The translations under genes were made by a program, and so were the position numbers. From NCBI GenBank assembly GCA_965263285.1, contig CBDHHD010000007.1, positions 1-18,974 on the forward strand: a stretch of 18,974 bases of DNA. The letters run 5' to 3'. The DNA is from JASGCP01 sp965263285. GTDB taxonomy: Bacteria > Bacteroidota > Bacteroidia > Chitinophagales > Chitinophagaceae. This document shows positions 7,367-14,601 of this stretch, piece after piece. The notes under the pieces were generated by a model. It saw nothing but the letters and a program-made list of their open reading frames with translations. It had not been told where the DNA came from and did no database searches. How positions within the stretch are numbered: the first letter of the stretch is position 1; every line of letters begins with the position of its first letter.

Positions 7367-8914
7367 ATGGCAATACCTAATATAGTATTTAATACGTTGA
7401 ATGGTCAATTAGGTACGCAAGGAGCGGGACAAGATTATATAAGTGGTTTTATATTTTTTGTCCCTGCTTTAAATACCAAAATAGGACTGTACACTATTAT
7501 ATCTGTTCAAGATGCTATTACTAAGTTAAATTTGTCTTATAATACTGTAAGTGGTACTATTGGGATAACTACTAATCCCACGAGTGGAAGCGATACGGAT
7601 ATTAATATAGCTTATACCGTTAATGGTACTGCGGTTCAGTTAGTTACTAATAACATTTATACATTAGTGAGCAGTGATTTTGGTGCATCTTCTACATTAT
7701 TAAGTAATTTAGTAAGTGCAATAAATAAAAATACTTCTGTAACAGGCGTATCTGCTTATATTTCTGTAGGTGTAACGAGTTCTTCTATTGTTCTAATTGG
7801 TCTTCCTGATGCAGTTGTAACGTTGTCTTTAACAGCACGGGGTACAGGTAGCACAGGGGTATATAGTGCAATAATTTCAAATAGTGTAAGCGATGGCTCG
7901 GATGTTTTATTATATCATATATCGCAATATTTTGAATTAAACAATACTGGTTTATTATATCTAAATGTATTAGCGGTAAAAGCTCTAATAGATGGGACGG
8001 AGGTTACTGCTTTACAATCTTATGCGGGTGGTTCTATAAGGCAAATTGCTATTTTTAGAAATGTTGCATATAGTTCTACAACAGTACAGGCGGAGACTTC
8101 TACGATACAAAATATTTTACAGGTAGGAAGTTCAAGTTTAGATTACTTACACACTCCTATAGATAACGTATTATTCTCTTACAATTTTTCTTCTGTAAGC
8201 GATTTGACTACATTATTTAATTTTAATAATAGTATTACTTATAAATGTTCTATTGACTTATCGCAATCGGGTACAGGGATAGGTTATTCGTTATTTAAAA
8301 AATATTCATATAGTATTTCAAATATAGGTGCTATTTTAGGAGCTATAAGTACCGCAAGTGTAAGTCAAAGTGTTGCAAATCCTAATCAAAGTTTTAATTT
8401 GCAAATAAATGATGAAAATATAATTTTAGCATTTGCGAATGGTATTTTATATAATTCTAAAAATATACAAGACTTAAATAACCTTTTGACTTTTTTAGAT
8501 AATTATAGATACATAACATTACGGCAGTTTACGGGTCTTGCAGGTTCATATATAACAAACGATAATACTTTATCTACGACTACAGGAAACGATTATGCTT
8601 ATATATCAAGCAACAGAGTAATAGACAAGGCTAAAAGGCTTATATATATAGCTTTGCTCCCTTATTTAAGCGGTAGGATATATTTAAATGCTGATGGCAC
8701 TATAAGTAATTTAAGTGCTTCTTCTTTGTCTAAAATAGTAGATAGTAGTCTTGATATTATGGTACAGCAGGGAGATTTAAGTGGTCGCAGTGCGGTAATA
8801 CCTACTAATCAAAATATTACGCAAACGGGTATATTACAAGTAAATGTTAAGTTGCTACCAGTAGACATAGCAAGAACATATTTAGTAAATATCGGTTTTG
8901 CACTAAATTTATAA
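7367..8914 (+). CDS. tail sheath protein
   Basis: A 515-residue protein starting 5 bp after the capsid-domain paralogue. The C-terminal third has the sheath pattern: DNYRYITLRQFTGLAG, then TTGNDYAYISSNRVIDKAKR (Arg417 region), then GRIYLNADGTI, and finally Q-N-I-T-Q-T-G-I-L-Q-V-N-V with LLPVDIARTYLVNIGFAL. These are features of the DUF2586-type sheath proteins of Bacteroidota contractile phages. The Ser/Thr-rich segment at about residues 60-165 looks like an inserted surface beta domain. The protein polymerises around the tube and contracts on infection. The tube gene follows 10 bp later, the universal sheath-tube order. The reading frame is intact. Confidence 0.85.
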   Translation: MAIPNIVFNTLNGQLGTQGAGQDYISGFIFFVPALNTKIGLYTIISVQDAITKLNLSYNTVSGTIGITTNPTSGSDTDINIAYTVNGTAVQLVTNNIYTLVSSDFGASSTLLSNLVSAINKNTSVTGVSAYISVGVTSSSIVLIGLPDAVVTLSLTARGTGSTGVYSAIISNSVSDGSDVLLYHISQYFELNNTGLLYLNVLAVKALIDGTEVTALQSYAGGSIRQIAIFRNVAYSSTTVQAETSTIQNILQVGSSSLDYLHTPIDNVLFSYNFSSVSDLTTLFNFNNSITYKCSIDLSQSGTGIGYSLFKKYSYSISNIGAILGAISTASVSQSVANPNQSFNLQINDENIILAFANGILYNSKNIQDLNNLLTFLDNYRYITLRQFTGLAGSYITNDNTLSTTTGNDYAYISSNRVIDKAKRLIYIALLPYLSGRIYLNADGTISNLSASSLSKIVDSSLDIMVQQGDLSGRSAVIPTNQNITQTGILQVNVKLLPVDIARTYLVNIGFALNL

Positions 8915-8924
8915 TAATTTTTTT

Positions 8925-9362
8925 ATGCCATTCATTCCATCTATCCCACTTATACAAGGTATTTCTTACAGCTGGGCACAAATACAATGTGTTATTGAGG
9001 GGATCCCCTTTATTGGAATTACAGCAATTGACTATAAAGAAAAACAGAATAAAACAAACAACATGGGAATAGGAATTGTTCCTATTTCACGAGGTTACGG
9101 CAATTTAGAATATGAGGGAAGTATAGAATTTTATCAAGATGATCTATTTAAGTTGAGAGCAATAGCAACAGCTTTTTTAGGCAAGATTACTTCTATACCT
9201 CCTTTTAATATTACTATTTTGTTTGACAATCCTTTAGCTCCTACTATTCACACTTTACAGGGTGTTGAATTTATGAATAATGATTTAACCGTAAAGCAAG
9301 GAGACACTAAAATAAGCAATACAATAAATATTTTGATTGCAAATATCTTATGGCAAATATAA
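8925..9362 (+). CDS. tail tube protein
   Basis: A 145-residue protein directly after the sheath gene. It has the single compact beta-barrel pattern of contractile tail tube proteins: an early strand with WAQIQCVIEG, a central GYGNLEYEGSIEFYQDD segment, and a closing INILIANI strand. Tube proteins stack as hexameric rings inside the sheath and form the DNA channel. Length (typically 130-170 residues) and position before the chaperone and tape measure genes support the call. Its leader, TAATTTTTTTATG, is A/T-only. Confidence 0.8.
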   Translation: MPFIPSIPLIQGISYSWAQIQCVIEGIPFIGITAIDYKEKQNKTNNMGIGIVPISRGYGNLEYEGSIEFYQDDLFKLRAIATAFLGKITSIPPFNITILFDNPLAPTIHTLQGVEFMNNDLTVKQGDTKISNTINILIANILWQI

Positions 9363-9371
9363 AATAAATAT

Positions 9372-9638
9372 ATGATTGGAGTATTAAACATGGCTAAGTC
9401 TTCGTATCCTGATGCACAGTGGAGCATAACTAACGAGATGTGTATAAGTAATAAAAACCATTGTATAAGAAACACGAGCGGAGGCGACACTTGGGAGCTT
9501 TCTGTTGCAGGTGTTATTATTATGAAATCTAATATCTACGATATTGAAAAAAAATTATTACATTTGCATGAAAATGATTTAAAAAATATTGTATATGAAT
9601 TTAGAGCAGATAAAACAAAAAGCGCAAGAGCTAAGTGA
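9372..9638 (+). CDS. small unknown protein between tube and tail chaperone
   Basis: An 88-residue reading frame (ATG 9372; a second in-frame ATG at 9390 gives MAKSSYPDAQW). It contains NKNHCIRNTSGGDTWELSV and a helical end (IYDIEKKLLHLHENDL). I do not recognise the family. The A/T leader, the sensible composition and the tight spacing (10 bp after the tube gene) support a real gene. Its last 44 bp overlap the chaperone gene in another frame, so the two may be translationally coupled. Being between tube and chaperone suggests a tail assembly role, but nothing in the sequence proves it. Confidence 0.55.
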   Translation: MIGVLNMAKSSYPDAQWSITNEMCISNKNHCIRNTSGGDTWELSVAGVIIMKSNIYDIEKKLLHLHENDLKNIVYEFRADKTKSARAK

Positions 9639-9939
9639 TAGCTTAAAAATTAAGGTTTATCATTGCGAAATCCCTATTAAAGACAGTGAAGAGTATATAG
9701 TTAGCTTTGTAAAAGAACCTATATTTGAGGTCAAGGCTATGATATTTGATAAAATGCAAACGCAAGGCGTTACTATATCTTTTTTATCTACTATATACGA
9801 AGCGAATGTAATAAAAGAGGCTTCGGATGTAGAGATGTGGGACAAATCAAAGTCTGAAAATCATAAATATATATTCTCTGGTATAATTGAATATCAAAAG
9901 CAGATGGAAATATTAGCTATAGAAGTAAAAAAAAATTAG
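9595..9939 (+). CDS. tail assembly chaperone, short form (gpG/gp41-like)
   Basis: A 114-residue protein starting at ATG 9595 (a TTG two codons upstream at 9589 is less likely). It holds EEYIVSFVKEPIFEVKAMIFD and ends in a helix with IEYQKQMEILAIEVKKN, a pattern I associate with Bacteroidota tail chaperones. It sits between the tube and the tape measure, the position of lambda G and Mu gp41. Such proteins coat the tape measure during tail assembly and are absent from the virion. The zero frame stops at TAG 9937-9939, directly after an A9 run that allows a -1 shift into the frame ending at 10130. Confidence 0.7.
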   Translation: MNLEQIKQKAQELSDSLKIKVYHCEIPIKDSEEYIVSFVKEPIFEVKAMIFDKMQTQGVTISFLSTIYEANVIKEASDVEMWDKSKSENHKYIFSGIIEYQKQMEILAIEVKKN

Positions 9940-10130
9940 AAGCGGAAGATATAATAATTCCTCTTAATTTAGATTTCAATTATAAGCAAAAGAGAGCTAT
10001 AATAAACTGCGTAACTAACTACTCTTTAAATTTAGAAAAGTTAGATTATGTAGAATTTTTGCGTATTTTTGAAGAATGTAAATATTTTTTATTTATTAAT
10101 AACAAACTAAAACCTAAAGGCGATGGCTGA
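9595..10130 (+). CDS. tail assembly chaperone, frameshifted long form (gpGT/gp42-like)
   Basis: Slipping by -1 on the A run at 9927-9935 joins the first 113 codons to a 65-codon extension. That extension begins K-L-E-A-E-D-I-I-I-P-L-N and ends K-L-K-P-K-G-D-G, a total of about 178 residues. I checked that the -1 frame has no stop from the slip site to TGA 10128-10130, which overlaps the tape measure start by 8 bp (ATGGCTGA). The extension is helical and protein-like, and no start codon with its own leader precedes it. This is the arrangement of lambda G-T and Mu gp41/gp42, where the extended product binds the tape measure. The sequence supports it well; the product has not been observed. Confidence 0.65.
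9927..9933 (+). promoter_or_regulatory. slippery heptamer A-AAA-AAA for programmed -1 frameshift
   Basis: Nine A residues span 9927-9935. The zero-frame codons are AAA 9928-9930 and AAA 9931-9933, so A-AAA-AAA has the X-XXY-YYZ phase needed for tandem slippage. The zero-frame TAG follows one codon later. No clear downstream hairpin is visible in this AT-rich stretch. Confidence 0.65.
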
Positions 10131-10914
10131 TAACGAAAATATAAAATATGTTATAGATTTACAAGACAATATGAGCAAGACTTTAGATAGTCTTAGTAAG
10201 AAAGTAGATGGTATTAGTCATGGTATGGAGGGAGCTAAGCATGAGAGCGAAGGTTTTCTTAAACAGCTATTAGAATACAAGGCAGTAGAGAAGTCTTTTG
10301 AGATTATCGTAGATAGCGTAAAAGAATATCAAGGAATTGCGAATGCTAACATACAAATAGAAAACACATTAAAGAATTTAGGCAATACGGCGTATAATAC
10401 GGCAGAACAATTAAATGAAAAATCGGAAGAGTTATTTAATAGTTCTACGAGTAGTATGCTTGAAATAAAGCAAACGCAACAGCAGTTGCTAACGAGTCAG
10501 AGCGAAGCGGTACAAAGAAATATAAATGAAATATTAGAAGCTTCGGCTAATTTTGGAGCGGCTCAAGGAAGGAGCTTAAACGAGTCGGCTAATATTATCA
10601 AAGATATTATAAACAGAGGTAAAAATGTAAGGGCTTTGACTCTTGCTGGTTTAGGTCTAAATCCTGAACAAGTAGAAACGATACTAAACAAGTTCAAACA
10701 GAGTCAAGAGGCTGGGACAGAGGCATTATTGACAATAATAAACACAGCAGATAAGGGAGCGGCTGCTGCTAAATTACAAGGTGATAGCATAGCACAATTA
10801 AGTAAGCTATACGACTCATTAAAAGAAAGTATAGGGGCTATAGGTGTTGAAGTATTAACAGCATTACAACCTATTATTTCATTTGTTACGGACATTACAG
10901 AAAAGCGATTATAG
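10123..10914 (+). CDS. tape measure protein, N-terminal part (gene broken downstream)
   Basis: The first 263 codons of the tape measure gene. The sequence is mostly helical. It has an N-terminal coiled coil (IDLQDNMSKTLDSLSKKVD) and the family's typical middle. That middle runs from ANIIKDIINRG through LTLAGLGLNPEQVETILNKF, KGAAAAKLQGDSIAQLSKLY and DSLKESIGAIG to LQPIISFVTDITE. The protein sets tail length and is ejected with the DNA. The frame ends in E-K-R-L at TAG 10912. One more A in AAAA at 10901-10904 would give E-K-A-I-I-D-M-A-T-W-F and continue the protein. With 10915-11643 the gene spans about 506 codons, which would predict a fairly short tail. Confidence 0.8.
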   Translation: MADNENIKYVIDLQDNMSKTLDSLSKKVDGISHGMEGAKHESEGFLKQLLEYKAVEKSFEIIVDSVKEYQGIANANIQIENTLKNLGNTAYNTAEQLNEKSEELFNSSTSSMLEIKQTQQQLLTSQSEAVQRNINEILEASANFGAAQGRSLNESANIIKDIINRGKNVRALTLAGLGLNPEQVETILNKFKQSQEAGTEALLTIINTADKGAAAAKLQGDSIAQLSKLYDSLKESIGAIGVEVLTALQPIISFVTDITEKRL

Positions 10915-11181
10915 ATATGGCTACTTGGTTTAGGAGGAATTTAATCTGCTATCAAGGCCATAAAGTTATGTAAGGCAACAGAAATTTTGGAATGTAATAA
11001 AAGGGGTAATCTGAGAAGCAGTTCAAGTAGCGACTAAAATTTGGAATTATATGAAAAAAATCCTATGCTATTTATAATATCTCTTGTAGTTGGAGCTCTT
11101 ATATTTTTAGGGTATGAGATTTATAACATTGGACTTTTGTAAAGGCTATTTTTTGCAGGGGGCTTTGCTTTTATTAAGTCT
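10915..11181 (+). pseudogene. degenerate middle of the tape measure gene
   Basis: No single frame is open, but tape-measure-like pieces follow each other across frames. The order is A-I-I-D-M-A-T-W-F-R-R-N-L, then S-A-I-K-A-I-K-L-C-K-A-T-E, then F-W-N-V-I-K-G-V-I, an in-frame TGA at 11012-11014, and E-A-V-Q-V-A-T-K-I-W-N-Y-M. After a further shift comes a membrane-type segment, N-P-M-L-F-I-I-S-L-V-V-G-A-L, then T-F-V-K-A-I-F, then A-G-G-F-A-F-I-K-S-L, which joins the frame of the next piece. Explaining this takes about six single-base indels, several in A or T runs (10901-10904, 10985-10988, 11054-11060, 11149-11154). Segments like KIWNYM plus a hydrophobic helix are typical of tape measure proteins. 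Confidence 0.7.
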
Positions 11182-11643
11182 TTGATACTTGATTATATAA
11201 ATGCTTGGAAGATAGCTGGGGAGATAATAGCTGATATATTTACGGGTCATTGGAAGAAAATAGGTGATGACTTTAAAAAACTAAAAGATACTTTAAATCC
11301 TAAAAAAGTAGTTGAAAATGCTTTGTCAGCTTACACATCTGCGTATAAAGGAATAGAAGATGCAAATAAAAAAGTAGCTAAAACACAAGAAGGAATTGGC
11401 AATAATAAAGCAATAGATAAAAGTAATATAGTAGCAACGCAAACAAATAATAATGTTGTTAAAACATCCAGCTCATCGGTAGAAAAGCAAACAGCTACTA
11501 ACATAAACATAAAAATAGATAGCTTAATAAAAGAGTTTCAAGTAGTTACAAATAATTTAGGTAAGATGTCAAACGAAGTGAAAAAACAAGTATTAGATAC
11601 TATGCTAGAAGCAGTAAGAGATAGTCAAATTTTAATACATTAA
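11182..11643 (+). pseudogene. tape measure protein, C-terminal part
   Basis: A 153-codon open frame continuing the tape measure after the broken region. The nominal TTG start at 11182 is simply where a start-like codon occurs, since the same frame already reads A-G-G-F-A-F-I-K-S-L upstream. The sequence DYINAWKIAGEIIADIFTGHW followed by KKIGDDFKKLKDTLNPKK is a motif widely seen near the C-terminus of tape measure proteins, and the remainder is coiled coil (IKIDSLIKEFQVVTNNLGKM). It is not expected to be translated from its own start. It ends 4 bp before the next gene. Confidence 0.7.
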
Positions 11644-11647
11644 AGAA

Positions 11648-12229
11648 ATGGCAATAATAATAAATAGCTTAAAGCAAAATGTTAGTGTTGGAGCAATAGC
11701 ACCTATTACATTTGAAGACTCTATTAATTTACCATTTTTGGGCTTTTCTTCTCTCGGAACACTCATTTACAGCAATATTGTTTTTGGTAATCCGACTAAT
11801 ATATACACAGATATATATAATAATATATATTCATTTGAGCAAATTATTATTTATAATGTTTTGATGAATGTAACACAAACAAAATATATAGTAAAGGAAA
11901 ATACACAAGGAGCAGATGGAACGGTAAAGGACTATATAAGTTTAGGCGACTATCAAATTGATATATCTATTTTTTTAAGTTCTTTTGATCAAAACAACGG
12001 GGTAAATGCTAATGGAGTTTATCCTAAAAACGCAGTTGATAATATCATTAAGATGTTAAAATATCCCTCTGCTATACCAGTAACGAGTTGGTTTTTAAAT
12101 CAATTTAATATTAATAATATAGTGATAGATAATTTTAGTTTTCCGCAAGTGCCGGGCGGAATTTCTCAACAACAGGTAAATATACAGGCTATTAGTGAAA
12201 CGCAAAATGATTTTATAACAATTCAATAA
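11648..12229 (+). CDS. baseplate/tail protein after tape measure, DUF6046-like
   Basis: A 193-residue protein. The block VLMNVTQTKYIVKENTQGAD, with VKDYISLGDYQIDISIFL after it, then a YPKNAVDNII helix, then VTSWFLNQFNINNIVID and SFPQVPGGISQQQVNIQAIS, matches the layout I recall for DUF6046 proteins of Bacteroidota phages. It occupies the position between tape measure and hub, where P2/Mu-like phages encode the DNA circularisation/gpN or gp53-like adaptor. I infer that it links the tube end to the hub. Intact frame, with a stop/start spacing of 1 bp to the hub gene. Confidence 0.6.
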   Translation: MAIIINSLKQNVSVGAIAPITFEDSINLPFLGFSSLGTLIYSNIVFGNPTNIYTDIYNNIYSFEQIIIYNVLMNVTQTKYIVKENTQGADGTVKDYISLGDYQIDISIFLSSFDQNNGVNANGVYPKNAVDNIIKMLKYPSAIPVTSWFLNQFNINNIVIDNFSFPQVPGGISQQQVNIQAISETQNDFITIQ

Positions 12230-12230
12230 T

Positions 12231-13538
12231 ATGCGTAATACATTCACATACATTGAAATACAACAAGTAACAAACGGGAGGGATAGATTACTTAAAATAC
12301 CTTTTTGCAATAGTGTAGAAATAAAGAAGAATTGGACAGACTTAACGAATAGCGGTAAGATAGTACTACCTAAGCGATTAAGTATAAAAGATAATACTAA
12401 TAATACAATAGCGACAAATATTGATAGTCAAAAATATTATATATCAAATGTAAATAATTCCTTAAAAGGTGATGCTTTATTTATGATTGGTGATTACATA
12501 ACCATCAAATCGGGGTATCAAAATTATTATAAAACAATATTAGAAGCACCAGTACTATATCAAGGATGGATAACAAATATAAAGTCAAGTTTGCACACGG
12601 AAATATTATTAGAGGATAATATGTGGCTTTTTAAACAATTACAAGCACCTACTAAATACTTTGGCGCAAGTCTTACTTTGTTACAAATAATAAGTCAATG
12701 TTATCAATATGCTTACGCAAATTCAAATGTAGATATGTTAACGAGACTAACTCTTGCTAATATACAATTTGAGGGGGCAGATACTTCTATAACATACAAT
12801 ATAAACACTTTTAGGACTAATAACGAAACAATAGCAGAGGTATTAGATAGGATAAAAAAAGAATATCATCTTGATAGCTTTTTTAGAAATAGCAACACTT
12901 TACATATAGGTATACCTATCTATAATCCTACACCTACTACTGTAATGTGTAATTATTCTTTTAATATGGATGGGCAGGGGAATAGTTATAACGGGATACC
13001 ATATATCCCACTTGGATATCAAGAGCTACTTGAATTTAATGTGATAAACATAGAAAGTTTAACATTTACAAATAAAGAAGATATTAATTTGTCGGCTTTG
13101 TGTTCTTCGGTAGTTGTTGTAAATACAGGTAAGACAAATAAAGATGGAACGCAACAAACAACAAAAGATAAACTTAAAATTCTTATTTATTACGATAAGA
13201 CTAAACAAGATTTTAATTTTATTGACTTATCTAATGGTGCTCCAGTGCCATCAAATACAGGAGGAGAGCGAAGAAGCTTTATATATAATAATATTAACAA
13301 TGTAAATCAATTATACCAGTTAGGTTTATCGGAGCTAAAAAAATATTATTATAGTGGTTTCAAAGGTTCTTTTGATACATTTTTATATCCTATTATTAAT
13401 TTTGGAGATGTAATATATTTGCATTCTCAACAATTGCCAGAAAGAGATGGTTTTTATGTTGTTAGAAGTGTAGAATATAAAAACGGAACAAGTGGGGCAA
13501 GGCAAAATATAGAATTAGATTATATATTAAATATATGA
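12231..13538 (+). CDS. baseplate hub protein (gp27/gpD-like)
   Basis: A 435-residue protein with the duplicated beta-barrel pattern of gp27/P2 gpD/Mu gp44 hub proteins. An N-terminal strand pair carries EIKKNWTDLTNSGKIVLPKR, followed by GDYITIKSGYQ and VLYQGWITNIKSS. A helix-rich middle follows (LTLLQIISQCYQYA, ETIAEVLDRIKKEYHLDSFF). At the C-terminus, INFGDVIYLHSQQLPERDGF and YVVRSVEY (about residues 390-412) match the region that ends in a G-x-RQ-x-IEL strand. Hub trimers cap the tube and hold the spike. The stop overlaps the spike start as ATGA, which implies coupling. Frame intact. Confidence 0.75.
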   Translation: MRNTFTYIEIQQVTNGRDRLLKIPFCNSVEIKKNWTDLTNSGKIVLPKRLSIKDNTNNTIATNIDSQKYYISNVNNSLKGDALFMIGDYITIKSGYQNYYKTILEAPVLYQGWITNIKSSLHTEILLEDNMWLFKQLQAPTKYFGASLTLLQIISQCYQYAYANSNVDMLTRLTLANIQFEGADTSITYNINTFRTNNETIAEVLDRIKKEYHLDSFFRNSNTLHIGIPIYNPTPTTVMCNYSFNMDGQGNSYNGIPYIPLGYQELLEFNVINIESLTFTNKEDINLSALCSSVVVVNTGKTNKDGTQQTTKDKLKILIYYDKTKQDFNFIDLSNGAPVPSNTGGERRSFIYNNINNVNQLYQLGLSELKKYYYSGFKGSFDTFLYPIINFGDVIYLHSQQLPERDGFYVVRSVEYKNGTSGARQNIELDYILNI

Positions 13539-14053
13539 CTTTAAGTAATGATATAGCTAATGCAATAAGGCAATTAGCAAGAGTAGAAAAGCGGGATGAT
13601 GTATATGTACTGCAAGGACTTGTCCAGTCCGTTGATGATACTACTCGTACTTGCAAGTGTAATATAATAGGCTTAGAAGATGAATATGTACTTGAAAATA
13701 TAGAGCTAATGGCAGGAACAAATGATGGTCTATATATAAAACCAGCAGTAAATTCTCTTGTTTACATATTAATTAGTACCTATATAGACTCTCCTTTCGT
13801 AATTCAATACAGCGAGATAGATAAAATTATACTTAGGGGAGGTATGATAAACAACAATTCAAGTCCACTTGTAGAAGTAAACGGGCTAATTAAAGCTTTT
13901 CAAACTCTTATAAATGTATTTAATAATCATACTCACACGGCAGGCTCTTATACAAGTACTGTTGCAGTAACAGGACTTTCGGGTACTACAACACAACAGC
14001 AAACAGTACCTAATATTTCCGATATTTCTAACTCTAACATAACACAAGGATAA
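13535..14053 (+). CDS. baseplate spike protein (gpV/gp45-like)
   Basis: A 172-residue protein. Residues 1-30 form a helix (NDIANAIRQLARVEKRDDVYVL). Residues about 30-90 have an OB-fold pattern (GLVQSVDDTTRTCKCNIIG to VNSLVYILISTYIDSPFVIQY). This is followed by short beta repeats (EIDKIILRGG) and an N-H-T-H-T motif with His132 and His134. In P2 gpV and similar spikes an H-x-H pair from each chain binds an iron ion at the tip. The C-terminus after this is Thr/Ser-rich. Such trimers pierce the outer membrane. Its place between hub and wedge genes is standard. Confidence 0.75.
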   Translation: MTLSNDIANAIRQLARVEKRDDVYVLQGLVQSVDDTTRTCKCNIIGLEDEYVLENIELMAGTNDGLYIKPAVNSLVYILISTYIDSPFVIQYSEIDKIILRGGMINNNSSPLVEVNGLIKAFQTLINVFNNHTHTAGSYTSTVAVTGLSGTTTQQQTVPNISDISNSNITQG

Positions 14054-14054
14054 C

Positions 14055-14384
14055 ATGCAACAAGATATTCTACTTAATCAAGTAAACATACCTACAAATG
14101 AAACTATGGGCATACTATACTTTGACTTGTCTTATGCTAATGGCGACTTCGCAATAAGCAATAGCGACAACCAAACAATAGAGCAAATAATACAATCATT
14201 CGCAGGATGGTTCAAAACTGATTTTATTAATGGTGTGGGTATAATACAATATCTAAACGATAGAATTAATCAACAAACGGTTCAACTAAAAATAAAAAAT
14301 AGTTTAATTAGAGATGGCTTCTCCGTTAAAAATGTTACTTTTGATAAAAATAATAATATCTATGTCAACGCAGAGCGTTTATAA
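14055..14384 (+). CDS. baseplate wedge protein (gp25/Mu gp46-like)
   Basis: A 109-residue protein. The layout is a variable start, then TMGILYFDLSYANGDFAI, a helix (IEQIIQSFAGWFKTDFINGV), then a helix with IQYLNDRI, a helix LKIKNSLIRDGFSVKN, and a final strand. This is the small wedge protein pattern: residues after the Gly-Val pair (GVGIIQYL) resemble the G-v-d/n-l turn found in gp25-like and Mu gp46 proteins, and the terminal segment resembles their L-x-x-D-G-F-x-V strand. These join sheath to hub. Length and position after the spike agree. The end overlaps the next gene by 23 bp. Confidence 0.6.
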   Translation: MQQDILLNQVNIPTNETMGILYFDLSYANGDFAISNSDNQTIEQIIQSFAGWFKTDFINGVGIIQYLNDRINQQTVQLKIKNSLIRDGFSVKNVTFDKNNNIYVNAERL

Positions 14385-14601
14385 AACTATAAATAACCAA
14401 AGTATATTTGATGTTGGCTTACAGACTTACACAAGTTTAGATAATTTAATAAGATTATTGGACAATAATAATTTAAGTTTTGATATTACTTTGCTTATCA
14501 ATGAAAGCACAAATATAAATTATGATAATAATTTAATTTTAAGCTCAAATATAAGTAATTTTGTGAAAGATAATGCTATACAACTAAACACATACATATG
14601 A
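14362..14601 (+). CDS. LysM-like tail protein (gpX-like)
   Basis: I prefer the ATG at 14362 (79 residues) over the longer frame from 14314. The extra N-terminal residues of the longer frame are a hydrophobic artefact of overlap with the wedge gene. From there the sequence has the LysM-like layout of P2 gpX and relatives: NNQSIFDVGLQTYTSLDNLI, then RLLDNNNLSFDITLLINEST, then a closing strand. These proteins bind the baseplate hub or the peptidoglycan-facing side. Its stop overlaps the fibre gene start as ATGA. Small size and overlaps on both ends are typical of this gene class. Confidence 0.6.
   Translation: MSTQSVYKTINNQSIFDVGLQTYTSLDNLIRLLDNNNLSFDITLLINESTNINYDNNLILSSNISNFVKDNAIQLNTYI

Noticed and set aside
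7400..7430. GTQGAGQ shared by sheath (near 7411) and fibre 1 (near 15650)
   Set aside because: Seven residues of low-complexity Gly/Gln text with no extension on either side; chance similarity.
8999..9008. Perfect palindrome GGGGATCCCC inside the tube gene
   Set aside because: It is within an intact coding region, contains only a common restriction-type core (GGATCC), has no partner copy in the window and no link to any regulatory context.
10912..11144. Stop-codon recoding (suppressed TAG/TGA/TAA) as an explanation of the broken tape measure
   Set aside because: Restoring the protein requires frame changes as well as stop read-through, and all three stop codons end intact genes in this window.
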